From Clostridiales bacterium (lineage in GTDB: Bacteria > Bacillota > Clostridia > Christensenellales > CAG-138), in assembly GCA_031270585.1 (NCBI GenBank), contig JAISXK010000125.1, positions 1-23,534 of the forward strand: DNA of 23,534 bases, written 5' to 3'. Position numbers and translations under genes: made by a program. Under the pieces are notes generated by a model. That model had not been told where the DNA came from. It was given only the letters and a program-made list of their open reading frames with translations, and did no database searches. Shown here piece by piece: positions 6,840 to 15,401 of the stretch. Position 1 is the stretch's first letter. The number at the start of each line of letters is the position of its first letter.

Positions 6840-7052
6840 ATGAATCACGGTACGGTAAAATGGTTTAACGCGGATAAGGGCTATGGCTTTATCTCCAACG
6901 ACGAGGGCGGGGAAGACATCTTCGTGCACTTCTCCTCTATCCAGACAGACGGCTTCAAGTCCTTAAACGAGGGGCAGAAAGTAACTTTTGACATTGAGGC
7001 GGATCCCAAGAGCAGCAACAAGCTGCGCGCCACCAATGTTTGCTCCGTGTAA
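6840..7052 (+). CDS. csp: Cold shock protein (CspA family)
   Basis: A 70-residue single OB-fold RNA chaperone that melts structured RNA. Both RNP motifs are visible: KGYGFISND (RNP1) and DIFVHFSSI (RNP2), after the standard opening HGTVKWFNADK. The ATG at 6840 follows GGAGGT with ideal spacing. The open frame extends upstream to 6711 but those codons belong to the leader. It is one of only two plus-strand genes here, divergent from ylxM and convergent with the chemoreceptor gene, and ends before a strong terminator. It is monocistronic. Confidence 0.97.
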   Translation: MNHGTVKWFNADKGYGFISNDEGGEDIFVHFSSIQTDGFKSLNEGQKVTFDIEADPKSSNKLRATNVCSV

Positions 7053-7090
7053 CGCCGCTTCCCCATTTTCGGCTTGACGCAAAACCTGAA

Positions 7091-7134
7091 AGCGCGGCCC
7101 CCCAAACCGGGGCCGCGCTGTTATTGTTTTTTTT
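7091..7134 (+). terminator. Rho-independent terminator of the cold shock gene
   Basis: AGCGCGGCCCC (7091-7101) and GGGGCCGCGCT (7109-7119) form an 11-pair stem with a seven-base loop, followed by a T-rich tract to 7134. On the minus strand the same stem could also slow transcripts from the chemoreceptor gene, though the T-run on that side is poor. Confidence 0.93.
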
Positions 7135-7183
7135 CAACCACACGCGTCATATCCGCGCGGCGATCATTTTGAAGGTTGCCTGA

Positions 7184-7199
7184 TTAAGCATAGTACGCC
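7184..7199. repeat. 16-base repeat, copy 1 (inverted copy at 22007-22022)
   Basis: TTAAGCATAGTACGCC immediately follows the stop codon of the chemoreceptor gene. Its exact reverse complement occurs at 22007-22022, in the leader of the ATPase-Vor operon. The flanks do not match beyond 16 bases. Confidence 0.6.
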
Positions 7200-9551
7200 T
7201 TAGTATTTTCTAAATTTATCGTTGCCGGATTCGGGCTGCCTGGCCGCAGGCAGCGCATAGGGTTCCCGCGGGGGCTGGATCTGCCTTGTTTCCTGCCTGA
7301 GCTTAAAGCGCGATACGAGCCGTTTTAAGAGCATGGCGTAATTGGCAAGCGTATCGGCTTCCTCGGCGGTGGTGTGCGCGTTGGCGGCATTCATCTGCAC
7401 GGCCTGAGAGAGCTGGTTGATCTCCCTGTTGATCTGCGCAATCTCATCAGCCTGCCCCCTGGATGCGCTTGCGATCTGGCCGATAATTTCGGATACGCGC
7501 CCAACAATATCGATGATGTTTTGCAGCGCTTCGGATGTGCTGTTTGCAATCACGGTGCCGGTTTGCACCTTGTTGACGGATCCCTCTATCAACTCGGTGG
7601 TATCCTTCGCGGCGGCGACGCTCTTGGAAGCGAGGTTGCGCACCTCTTCGGCCACAACGGCAAAGCCCTTGCCGTGAACGCCGGCCCGCGCGGCCTCTAC
7701 GGCGGCGTTCAACGCCAGTATATTGGTTTGGAAGGCGATATCGTCAATCACTTTGATGATTCTCGATATATTGGCCGAAGCGGTGTTGATATCCTGCATG
7801 GCGCCCTGCATATTATCCATGGAGTGGCGTCCCTCCTCGCCAAGCGCTTTCGCTTCGGATACGATGCGGTTTGTTTCACCGGCATGCTCCGCTGTTTTTT
7901 TTGTTTGCTCGGCAATGCTGGATACGGCCGAAATAAGCCCCCTTATCGACATCTCCTGCTCGGTTGCGCCCTTGCTCGACTCCTGCGCTTCCACAGATAC
8001 CCTCTGCGTGCCTGCGGCAACCTGCTCGGCCGAAGAATCGATCTCACGCAATACCTTGGATAGCGACAGACCGATTCTGTTGATGGCTTCTTTCAGCGCC
8101 GTAAACTCGCCATGGAAATCCGACGTGATATATACGCTCAAGTCGCCCCCCGCCATAGCCTGCAAGGCGCCGTTTACCTCGTAAATATATCCCTGTATGG
8201 CGTCGAGCGTGCTGTTGATGGAGTTTTTCAGCGTCAAGAAATCGCCCTGATAATCGTTCTCTATACGCGTGCCCAGCTTGCCGTTTTCCATTTCATACAA
8301 TACATCCTCAATCACGTGTATGGGGCCCGCCAGCAAATCCACCGTTTGGTTGATGCCGGCTATAATCGTGCGGTAATCCCCCTCGTGCTTCTGGGCGTCC
8401 GCCCGCACGGAAAGCATGCCGTTTTGCGTTGCCTCCACAAGCATATGCGTATCACTGATCAACGCGCGCAAAGCCCCCGACATCTCGTTAAACGCCAGCG
8501 CCAGCCCGCCGATTTCATCCTTGCGGCGCATAAGCTTTTCGGGCAGGGCCAGCCCCGTTTCCCCTTTGGCAAGGCTCCTGGCGTTTTCGGTAATCAGTTG
8601 CAGGGGCGCGGTAAGCGTTTTTTTGATGAACAGGCTGAACACCACCATAAACAGCAACAGCAACCCCACGCTGATGATAAGACTGATGACGATCGCCTGC
8701 TGTGTCGCAAGCATAAAATCGCTTCTGGGCGCCGTGATAACGAGCGACCAGTTCGTTCCCCTTACGGGAGAATAGCAAAAATATGTTTCGCCCTGATCGG
8801 TTTGCATGCGCATGGCGCCGGTTCTTCCCTCTGTCATGCCTTGCAAAAGTTCTTGCATGAAGACGCTTTTTTCGTAATGATCCCACAGGTTTTTTTGATT
8901 GCGCACCAGCGCGACATCGCGGTGAGCCATGTACGCGCCCTCTTCGTTTACGATAAACGAGGCGCCGTGCGTGCCGATGTTGATATTGCTTAGAACGTCG
9001 TTCATCACGTCGTATTTGTAGCTGCCCAAAAGGTAGGCCGCGATCACGGTATCCTCGCCCACTCTTTTTGTGATGGGCGTGCCTATGATAATTTCAAGCT
9101 CGCCGGAGCTTTGGTCTATGGATGTGTCGGAAATGACCAGATTTTGTGTTTGCGCCATCTGCGTACAAATATCATCCCCGGCGATGGAGCCGGGGCTTGT
9201 TTCGCTGCCCGTTTCCAGCGTTCCATCCGCGTTATATAAACCCAGCCATAAAAACTCTATGCCGGATTTTGCTTTATCCAAAATCGCCTGTTTTTCTTCC
9301 TTAGCGCTGGACTCACCGAGCAGCAGGACGTTCTCCCTGATCATAAAAAGCCTGTCGCCCAATATGTGCAGGTTGCCCTCGGCACTTTGCGCCGCCGTTT
9401 TCGCCATGGGTTGCAAGGTTTCAAGCAAGAGGCTGTCGGTTAGCGCGCCCATAAAATAGCTCATCACCAGCACCAGCACCAACGAGAGTACAACCACGAC
9501 AAGCGTGGTAGTCAAAAACAATTTGGCTCGCAACCCCTTTACGTCCTTCAT
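7200..9551 (-). CDS. Methyl-accepting chemotaxis protein with several HAMP-like units
   Basis: A 783-residue transmembrane chemoreceptor. TM1 is at about 11-34 and TM2 at about 286-309. The 250-residue external part between them fits a Cache-type ligand domain (LWLGLYNADG, SDTSIDQSSGELEIIIGTPI, GASFIVNEEGAYMAHRD). A HAMP domain follows (about 310-365). Three further HAMP-like repeats are marked by NGMLSVR, NGKLGTR and GGDLSVY with downstream GDF/GEF-type turns (about 378-500). The signalling hairpin tip is VIDDIAFQTNILALNAAVEAARAG...FAVVAEEVRNLA (601-641). No C-terminal CheR/CheB pentapeptide is apparent. GGGGGAG precedes the ATG. The ligand is unknown; the FMN-binding lipoprotein gene lies just upstream in the same direction. 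It implies motility genes elsewhere. Confidence 0.95.
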   Translation of the reverse strand: MKDVKGLRAKLFLTTTLVVVVLSLVLVLVMSYFMGALTDSLLLETLQPMAKTAAQSAEGNLHILGDRLFMIRENVLLLGESSAKEEKQAILDKAKSGIEFLWLGLYNADGTLETGSETSPGSIAGDDICTQMAQTQNLVISDTSIDQSSGELEIIIGTPITKRVGEDTVIAAYLLGSYKYDVMNDVLSNINIGTHGASFIVNEEGAYMAHRDVALVRNQKNLWDHYEKSVFMQELLQGMTEGRTGAMRMQTDQGETYFCYSPVRGTNWSLVITAPRSDFMLATQQAIVISLIISVGLLLLFMVVFSLFIKKTLTAPLQLITENARSLAKGETGLALPEKLMRRKDEIGGLALAFNEMSGALRALISDTHMLVEATQNGMLSVRADAQKHEGDYRTIIAGINQTVDLLAGPIHVIEDVLYEMENGKLGTRIENDYQGDFLTLKNSINSTLDAIQGYIYEVNGALQAMAGGDLSVYITSDFHGEFTALKEAINRIGLSLSKVLREIDSSAEQVAAGTQRVSVEAQESSKGATEQEMSIRGLISAVSSIAEQTKKTAEHAGETNRIVSEAKALGEEGRHSMDNMQGAMQDINTASANISRIIKVIDDIAFQTNILALNAAVEAARAGVHGKGFAVVAEEVRNLASKSVAAAKDTTELIEGSVNKVQTGTVIANSTSEALQNIIDIVGRVSEIIGQIASASRGQADEIAQINREINQLSQAVQMNAANAHTTAEEADTLANYAMLLKRLVSRFKLRQETRQIQPPREPYALPAARQPESGNDKFRKY

Positions 9552-9612
9552 GAAAGCTCCCCCATCCGTTCGTTCGCGTTACAAAATTAAGTTAACGAAA
9601 CCTGTGGCAATA

Positions 9613-10074
9613 TTATTCATCCTCGGGCACGACAACATGCTTTACGGATGTATCCCCCGTTTTTGCCTGCTCGATGACGGCCAGTGCCAGCAGCCGAAAA
9701 GATTTGCGGGAATGGGATGCCCCGCTGATGCCGTCTATCGGCTTCTCCCCCTGCCCCGCAAGCAGTTGGGCGGCGGAGACCCGCGTGTATTCGTTGGGAT
9801 ACGTGCCCGCAACCGCAGCCATGGTGGCCATGTAGTTCATATCCCACGATTTGATAAATCCGGTGGGGTTTTTCGCGTTATACTCCACCGTAACGATCTT
9901 GTTTTCGCGCACATAGATGGTAACGTATTCCTTCCAGCCATGGCTGTCGAACTCGGCCACCTCGGCCGTATAATACCCGTTTTGCAACTGATCCGCTTCC
10001 TTCCGGCAGGCCGTAAGCAATACGGCCGCCGCCAGCAGTACGCCGGCCAACGCCAGGCAGATAATCTTTTTCAT
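9613..10074 (-). CDS. FMN-binding domain lipoprotein, predicted flavinylated
   Basis: A 153-residue lipoprotein with a signal peptide ending in the lipobox LLTAC (Cys23), so it should be anchored outside the membrane. The remainder is one FMN-binding domain: GYYTAEVAEFDSHGWKEYVTIYV, then KIVTVEYNAKNPTG, and the motif DGISGAS (114-120). This matches the D-x-x-(S/T)-G-A-(S/T) target of the flavin transferase ApbE, with Ser120 as the predicted attachment residue. Such proteins carry electrons outside the membrane, for example in flavin-based extracellular electron transfer. GGGGAG precedes the ATG at good spacing. Neighbours are an M23 lipoprotein and, downstream, the chemoreceptor. No apbE or NADH dehydrogenase gene is visible in the window, so the partners are unknown. 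Confidence 0.85.
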   Translation of the reverse strand: MKKIICLALAGVLLAAAVLLTACRKEADQLQNGYYTAEVAEFDSHGWKEYVTIYVRENKIVTVEYNAKNPTGFIKSWDMNYMATMAAVAGTYPNEYTRVSAAQLLAGQGEKPIDGISGASHSRKSFRLLALAVIEQAKTGDTSVKHVVVPEDE

Positions 10075-10153
10075 GCGCTATGCTCCCCATCGGTCAATTT
10101 TAAAATAGAATCGCGTTGTGCACATCATTGCATCAATATATACTGTTTTATTA

Positions 10154-11212
10154 TTAACCCGTTTTTTGCAGTTTACGCATTTCGCGCAACACCGGGTATG
10201 GGTTTATATATGTAAAATCCGGCGAGATCATCGTCAGGTGCAGATGATTGGCCGAAGAGTTTCCGGTATTGCCCACGTTTCCGATTATATCCCCCGCGCT
10301 TACCCGCTCGCCCACCTCTAAAAATCCGGTAAGCCGCACCATATGGTAATAGTGGTATTCGAGGCCGGCGTCATCGAGCACCACCACGTAATTGCCGGCG
10401 CCCGCGTTGCTGCCGATATTGACCACCACGCCATCCGTACAGGAAAGTATGGGCGTATCCTCGGGCATTTTGATATCGGTGCCGGTATGCTTACGCGCGC
10501 CGCGATCGCGATCCGCGTACCAGCCGTTTTTTATGTGGCCGCCCGGCAACGGGTCGCGCAGGGCGCGTATGTATGCGTCGCCCAACTTGTATTGCGTAAA
10601 CGCTGTTTCTTCGCCGTTTTCATCATATACGGTATTTAGATACGCAAACGTTAGCTTGGGTCCAAAAGACATTTCGCCCTCTACCCCCGCGATCAAGCTG
10701 CGTATATCGGTAAAATCCGCCGTCATATTTACGCCGTCTGAGCCTATCTCGACATGTATGATACTGTTGTTTTTCAATAGCTCCTCCGCCCTGGCGCCCA
10801 AGCGGTGGTAAAGCGATGCCACGAGTTTCCATCCGGGCAAGCGCGTATGAAGAACGCCGGGCGCTTCGCCCAGGGTTTCGCACGCCTGCCAAAACGCATC
10901 CTCACACGCGCGCTGAATATCCGCGTCGATCAATTGCCACCCGTCACACTGCGTAACGATATCGGCATAGCTCTGCGTTTCTTGCCAGGCATACACGCCC
11001 TTTTGCCGAAAGCTTTGGCGAAACACATCCTTAATCCGCGCGATACGCTGCTGTAGCGTGGGCGTGGGCGTGGGCGTCGCCCTGGGCGCGACAATAGCCT
11101 GCGGGGTAACCTCCGGCACGGACGCCTCTTCGATTATCCGGGTTTGCATACACCCCGCCAAAATGCCCAAAAAAAGCGGTAAAGCAAACAATGACACCAG
11201 TTTTTGCAACAT
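10154..11212 (-). CDS. M23 family peptidase lipoprotein
   Basis: A 352-residue exported protein with the lipobox LAGC (Cys21) and a Thr-Pro repeat linker (TPTPTPT, about 46-52). A unique middle region of about 165 residues follows, then a LytM/lysostaphin-type M23 domain at about 225-340. The metal ligands are visible: H242-x3-D246 (HTGTD) and the HLH motif (H323, H325), with a further conserved-looking His in EYHYYHM (H290). The GNVGNTGNSSANHLHL segment is classic. It probably cuts cell-wall cross-links or regulates a wall hydrolase at the outer membrane face. AAAGGA precedes the ATG. It lies 116 bases downstream of trxA and 79 bases upstream of the FMN lipoprotein gene, all in one direction. 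Confidence 0.92.
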   Translation of the reverse strand: MLQKLVSLFALPLFLGILAGCMQTRIIEEASVPEVTPQAIVAPRATPTPTPTLQQRIARIKDVFRQSFRQKGVYAWQETQSYADIVTQCDGWQLIDADIQRACEDAFWQACETLGEAPGVLHTRLPGWKLVASLYHRLGARAEELLKNNSIIHVEIGSDGVNMTADFTDIRSLIAGVEGEMSFGPKLTFAYLNTVYDENGEETAFTQYKLGDAYIRALRDPLPGGHIKNGWYADRDRGARKHTGTDIKMPEDTPILSCTDGVVVNIGSNAGAGNYVVVLDDAGLEYHYYHMVRLTGFLEVGERVSAGDIIGNVGNTGNSSANHLHLTMISPDFTYINPYPVLREMRKLQKTG

Positions 11213-11328
11213 GCACCGATCCTTTGCGTTTTATTTGCGCAATGTACGGGCGGTTATAACGCCAAGCGCATACGAAGCGTACGCATGCAAACGCGGAGCG
11301 TCACAGCCGGCAAAATCTTGTTTCCTCT

Positions 11329-11652
11329 CTAGATATGCCTGCCGATCATATCCACATACGTCTGCCTGGGCTTAACGCCAATGCATTTTTCAACCATATT
11401 GCCGTCTTTAAAGAGTATCACGGTAGGGATGGTCGCCACGCCGTACCGCTCGGCCAAATCCTGGTTAGCGTCAACATCCACCTTGCACACAACCGCCTTA
11501 TCCTCAAATTCCGTGGCAAGCTCTTCAATTACGGGGGCGAGCATACGGCAGGGCCCGCACCAATCGGCCCAAAAATCAACCAATATGGGCAGCTTGCCAG
11601 CCAGGGTTTCATCGAAGTTAGAACTTGTTACATGTTTTAAACCGCCAGCCAT
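11329..11652 (-). CDS. trxA: Thioredoxin
   Basis: A 107-residue cytoplasmic disulfide reductase. The active site WCGPC is at 31-35 in VDFWADWCGPCRMLAPVIEEL, the cis-Pro loop is ATIPT, and the FKDG turn and C-terminal helix are in place. The length is normal and there is no signal peptide. GAGGAA precedes the ATG. It lies 32 bases downstream of the RseC-like gene and is probably cotranscribed with it. Confidence 0.96.
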   Translation of the reverse strand: MAGGLKHVTSSNFDETLAGKLPILVDFWADWCGPCRMLAPVIEELATEFEDKAVVCKVDVDANQDLAERYGVATIPTVILFKDGNMVEKCIGVKPRQTYVDMIGRHI

Positions 11653-11684
11653 CGTTTATTCCTCATTCTTTCATAGTATTCATA

Positions 11685-12107
11685 TTATTCTGCGTCGTTT
11701 GCTTTTTGCGCCGGCGCTTCCCTGCCGGTTATACGCGGCTCAAAGCTGCCCTTGCGCCGAAAGCGCGACTCCAGCGCGCGCAACAGCAAAAAGGCGGCGG
11801 CGGCGCCTGCAACGCCCAGCACCGCGCCCCATATGTCGTTTACAAGCGAACCCAACCATACTCCGGCGACCAGACATACGGCGGGTACGGCGTAAGCCAG
11901 CACATTGGCCTTCATAAAGCTTGACGCGCCCAATTCAACATATACGCGGTCGCCGGCTTTTGCGCCCACCGTGTTTTTTAACGTAATCTGCGCATCGGTA
12001 TCGCCAATGTATATGCACGCGCCACAGTTTTTACACGCGGGGCTGCGGGCAAAGCGCACAACCGCGTCGCCGCCGTTTACCTTTATCACCGTTCCCGCAT
12101 TGTGCAT
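11685..12107 (-). CDS. RseC/MucC-like (SoxR-reducing system) membrane protein
   Basis: A 140-residue protein. The N-terminal soluble part carries ACKNCGACI (C25, C28, C31), a Cys cluster typical of the RseC/MucC family, and the beta-rich NTVGAKAGDRVYVELG segment. Two membrane helices follow at about 69-88 and 92-110, then a basic tail. Family members are associated with Rnf/Rsx electron-transfer complexes and with sigma-E or SoxR control in proteobacteria. In Clostridia the role is unclear, but the Cys cluster and the trxA neighbour suggest membrane redox chemistry. AGAGGTG precedes the ATG. The 131-base gap upstream holds the aspS terminator and a GCGAACC/GGTTTGC stem in the leader. Confidence 0.85.
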   Translation of the reverse strand: MHNAGTVIKVNGGDAVVRFARSPACKNCGACIYIGDTDAQITLKNTVGAKAGDRVYVELGASSFMKANVLAYAVPAVCLVAGVWLGSLVNDIWGAVLGVAGAAAAFLLLRALESRFRRKGSFEPRITGREAPAQKANDAE

Positions 12108-12198
12108 GGTATTTCACCTCTCATTTATTTGGCATAGCGCGCAAACCCGAACCCGGTTCGCTCTTTTGTAACGCTATATTTATGTTACCCCCAAGGGC

Positions 12199-12225
12199 AA
12201 AAATAAAACCGCGCCGGCGCCTGGT
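12199..12225 (-). terminator. Probable terminator of hisS-aspS
   Basis: On the minus strand a compact GC-rich hairpin (ACC-AG-GCG, loop CCGG, CGC-GGT) is followed by TTTTATTTTT, 14 bases after the aspS stop codon. Confidence 0.65.
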
Positions 12226-12238
12226 AAAACGCATGGTA

Positions 12239-14026
12239 TTATTCGCAATCCGGCCGGATATGCAACTCGCGAAGCTGCCTATCCTCCGCCGTATCGGGGC
12301 TGTTCGTCATCAGGCAGGCGGCCGTTTGCACCTTGGGGAAGGCGATTACATCACGAATGCTCAGTGAATCCGTGAGCAGCATAACAATTCGATCCAGCCC
12401 ATAGGCCAGCCCGCCATGCGGCGGCGTACCGTATTGGAACGCCTCCATCAGGAACCCGAAGCGCTTCCACGCTTCTTCTTTTGTAAAGCCCAGCGCCGCA
12501 AACATGCGTTCCTGCAGCGCTGCGGAATGTATCCTGATGGAACCGCCACCCAGTTCCGTGCCGTTGAGTACGATATCATACGCCTTTGCGCGCACGCTGC
12601 CGGGGTCGCTTTCCAGCTTGTCTATATCGCAATCCCTGGGGTGCGTAAACGGGTGGTGCATGGCAAAATAACGCCCTGCGTCCTCATCCCACTCCAGCAG
12701 GGGAAAATCCGTCACCCATAAAAGATTATACAGCCCTTTGGGGACAAGCGAAAGCTTTTTCGCGAGTTCCAGCCGCAAAGCGCCCAGCGAAGCCATTACC
12801 ACGCTGTTTTTATCCGCCACAAAGAACAGCGTATCGCCGGGCGACGCGCCCGTCTGCGCCATGATGGCCATCCGCAAGCGTTCGTCCATAAATTTTGCGA
12901 TGGATCCCTGCAACCCTTCCCGGTTAAGGTGCAACCAGGCAAGGCCCTTTGCGCCATATGTTTTTACAAGCTCGCTAAGCTTGTCAATCTCCTTGCGGGA
13001 TAACGCTGCGGCGCCGCCCGGCACGCGTATGGCGCGCACACTGCCGCCAGCCGCAATCGCTCCCGTAAACACCGAAAATCCGCAATCCGCCACGATATCG
13101 CTGATATCCACAAGCTCCAGCCCAAAACGGGTGTCGGGTTTATCCGAACCGAAACGCGCCATGGCCTCGTCATACGTCAGCCGCAGCAACGGCAGGGGTA
13201 TGTTTATCCCCTTGATCTCGCGAAAGAGCCTTGCAAGGAAGCGCTCGTTCACCTCTATCACATCGTCCTCTTCCACAAAGGACATCTCCAGATCAATCTG
13301 CGTAAACTCGGGCTGCCTGTCGGCGCGCAGATCTTCATCGCGGAAGCAGCGCGCAATCTGCATATAGCGGTCAAAGCCGGCCAGCATCAGAAGCTGCTTA
13401 AACTGCTGCGGGCTTTGCGGCAGCGCATAAAATTTGCCCGGGTGCACGCGGCTTGGCACAAGGTAATCGCGCGCGCCCTCGGGCGTGCTCTTGGTCAGTA
13501 TGGGGGTTTCAATATCCAAAAAACCTTCCCCGGCAAAGAAGTTGCGTGTGACATGAACAATCTTATGCCTTAGCGTCAGGTTTTGCTGCATGGCCGCCCG
13601 CCGCAGATCGAGATAGCGGTATTTTAACCGCATCTGCTCGTTGCTTTGCATGTCGCCGTCGATCTCGATAGGCGGGGTTTTCGCCGCGCCAAGTATTTTA
13701 AACGCGCACGCCAGCACCTCATACGCACCGGTTTTCATGTTGGGGTTCACCATATTTTTTGCGCGGCGCGCCAGCGTGCCCCGCACCGCCAATACGAATT
13801 CGTTGCGCACAGACTGCGCGCGGGTAAAAAGTTCGCCATCCAGCTTGCTGCTGTCAAACGTGATTTGCATGATGCCGGTGCGGTCGCGCAGCGTAATAAA
13901 CAGCAGCGCGCCGATATCGCGATAGGCGTTTACCCACCCCATCAGCGTAACCTCGCAGCCCACCTCGTTTTCAGAAAACTCCGCACAATATTTTGTGCGC
14001 TTCCATCCGCTCAAAAGCTCGCTCAT
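12239..14026 (-). CDS. aspS: Aspartyl-tRNA synthetase
   Basis: A 595-residue class II synthetase of the bacterial type. Seen: the N-terminal OB-fold anticodon-binding domain (VTLMGWVNAYRDIGALLFITLRDRTG), motif 1 region (FLDIETPILTKSTPEGARDYLVPS), motif 2 (YMQIARCFRDEDLRADRQPEFTQIDLEMSF), the bacterial GAD insertion (about 290-410), and motif 3 (GLAYGLDRIVMLLT). The Ile in the RDIG loop fits the discriminating class better than the His typical of non-discriminating enzymes; this is an inference from one position. AAAGGAG overlaps the end of hisS, and only ten bases separate the two genes, a common Firmicutes pairing. Confidence 0.97.
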   Translation of the reverse strand: MSELLSGWKRTKYCAEFSENEVGCEVTLMGWVNAYRDIGALLFITLRDRTGIMQITFDSSKLDGELFTRAQSVRNEFVLAVRGTLARRAKNMVNPNMKTGAYEVLACAFKILGAAKTPPIEIDGDMQSNEQMRLKYRYLDLRRAAMQQNLTLRHKIVHVTRNFFAGEGFLDIETPILTKSTPEGARDYLVPSRVHPGKFYALPQSPQQFKQLLMLAGFDRYMQIARCFRDEDLRADRQPEFTQIDLEMSFVEEDDVIEVNERFLARLFREIKGINIPLPLLRLTYDEAMARFGSDKPDTRFGLELVDISDIVADCGFSVFTGAIAAGGSVRAIRVPGGAAALSRKEIDKLSELVKTYGAKGLAWLHLNREGLQGSIAKFMDERLRMAIMAQTGASPGDTLFFVADKNSVVMASLGALRLELAKKLSLVPKGLYNLLWVTDFPLLEWDEDAGRYFAMHHPFTHPRDCDIDKLESDPGSVRAKAYDIVLNGTELGGGSIRIHSAALQERMFAALGFTKEEAWKRFGFLMEAFQYGTPPHGGLAYGLDRIVMLLTDSLSIRDVIAFPKVQTAACLMTNSPDTAEDRQLRELHIRPDCE

Positions 14027-14036
14027 ATGTTCTCCT

Positions 14037-15299
14037 TTAACCCCGCTTTATCGCCGCCGCCATAGCCGGGGCATTTAAGGACGTTTCTTTTTCTTCGCCG
14101 GTTTCCATTGTTTTTACGTTTACAACACCCGCCCGCAGCTCATCTTCGCCAATGACAGCCACATGCAGCGCGCGAAGCTTATTGGCGTATTTCATCTGCG
14201 CCTTGACGCTGCGCTCGGTATGGTCGCACTCTACCCTATACCCCGCCTCGCGCAACTGCATGGCCAACCAAAACGCCCGCACATGCGCCTCTTCGCCCAC
14301 GGATGCTACGAACAGATCGAACGCGGGCGGCTCGGGTATCCGCACCCCCTGGTTTTGAGCGGTTAACAGCAGCCGCTCCATACCAAGGCCAAACCCCACG
14401 CCCGGCATACCGGGGCCGCCAACGGTTTCTATCAGCCCGTCGTAGCGCCCGCCGCCGCACACCGTGCCCTGCGCGCCGATATGGGTGGATATGATCTCAA
14501 ACACGGTTTTTGTGTAATAATCAAGCCCCCGCACAATAAAGGGATCGATATCGTACTTTACCCGCATCATATCCAGGCAACGCTTTAATTCATCCATATG
14601 CGCGCCGCAGCCCCCGCACAGGTAATCCAATATCACGGGGGCGTTTTTTACGATATCCCGGCAATGAGACTCCTTGCAATCCAGCACGCGCAACGGGTTT
14701 TTTTCAAAGCGGGTTTTGCACATATCGCAAAGCGAGTTGTATTGATCCTTCAAATACGCCCTAAGCGTCGCGTGATAGTTTGGCCTGCAAGCGGGGCAGC
14801 CAATGCTGTTGATGCGCAGAGCCAAATCGCGCACGCCCACCTTTTCAAAGAGTTCCAGCGCCAGCATGATGCATTCGGCGTCGGCGCTCGCCCTTTGCGC
14901 GCCAAAGATCTCAACGCCAAACTGGTGGTGCTCGCGCAATCGCCCCGTCTGGGTGTTTTCATAGCGGAACACGGGGCAGTACACGTAATACATCTTTGTG
15001 GGCTGCGGGCCGTTATACAAGCCGTTTTCTATAAACATACGCACAATGCCCGCCGTGCCCTCGGGCTTTAACGTAATGGAGTTGCCGCCTTTATCGTCAA
15101 ACGTATACATCTCCTTTTGCACGATATCGGTGGTATCGCCCACACCGCGCAAAAAAAGCTCCGTATGCTCAAACACGGGCGTGCGGCCCTCTCTCAAGCC
15201 ATACCGTTCACATATTTCGCGCATATGCCATTCGATATACTGCCATTTATAACTATCCTGCGGCAGCACGTCCTTCGTGCCCTTTAGCGCCTGTATCAT
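14037..15299 (-). CDS. hisS: Histidyl-tRNA synthetase
   Basis: A 420-residue class II synthetase. Seen: the N-terminus GTKDVLPQDSYKWQYIE, LKPEGTAGIVRMF, motif 2 VFRYENTQTGRLREHHQFGVEIFG, the histidine-binding RGLDYYTKTVFEI, motif 3 GVGFGLGMERLLL, and the C-terminal anticodon-binding domain (from about 325). The insertion region has paired Cys motifs (CPAC, CDMC, CGGC), seen in many Firmicutes HisRS. GGGAGG precedes the ATG. It heads the hisS-aspS operon behind a consensus promoter and a terminator-like leader hairpin. Confidence 0.97.
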   Translation of the reverse strand: MIQALKGTKDVLPQDSYKWQYIEWHMREICERYGLREGRTPVFEHTELFLRGVGDTTDIVQKEMYTFDDKGGNSITLKPEGTAGIVRMFIENGLYNGPQPTKMYYVYCPVFRYENTQTGRLREHHQFGVEIFGAQRASADAECIMLALELFEKVGVRDLALRINSIGCPACRPNYHATLRAYLKDQYNSLCDMCKTRFEKNPLRVLDCKESHCRDIVKNAPVILDYLCGGCGAHMDELKRCLDMMRVKYDIDPFIVRGLDYYTKTVFEIISTHIGAQGTVCGGGRYDGLIETVGGPGMPGVGFGLGMERLLLTAQNQGVRIPEPPAFDLFVASVGEEAHVRAFWLAMQLREAGYRVECDHTERSVKAQMKYANKLRALHVAVIGEDELRAGVVNVKTMETGEEKETSLNAPAMAAAIKRG

Positions 15300-15344
15300 C
15301 GGTTATCCCTCCCCGCTTCGTTAAACAAAAATGAGGAATAGTAT

Positions 15345-15380
15345 AAAAGGGCCGCCCATCCGATTAGGGACGAGAGACCC
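15345..15380 (-). promoter_or_regulatory. Terminator-like hairpin in the hisS leader (candidate attenuator)
   Basis: On the minus strand two 13-base arms (15368-15380 and 15349-15361) pair at 12 of 13 positions around the loop CTAATC, and TTTT follows. It starts only about 15 bases after the predicted transcription start and lies about 50 bases before hisS. The left arm contains CTCTCGTCCCT, which resembles T-box terminator arms, but there is no T-box core and no room for a T-box Stem I. Confidence 0.65.
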
Positions 15381-15401
15381 GTAGTTTCCCCCTGTGCCAA
15401 T

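Noticed and set aside
9505..10215. A 236-codon plus-strand open frame across the FMN lipoprotein gene.
   Set aside because: It is antisense to a gene with a lipobox and a clear FMN-binding domain, and its protein has no recognisable features.
11040..11080. A tandem GTGGGC repeat suggesting a short repeat element.
   Set aside because: It encodes the Thr-Pro linker of the M23 lipoprotein, so the coding sequence explains it.
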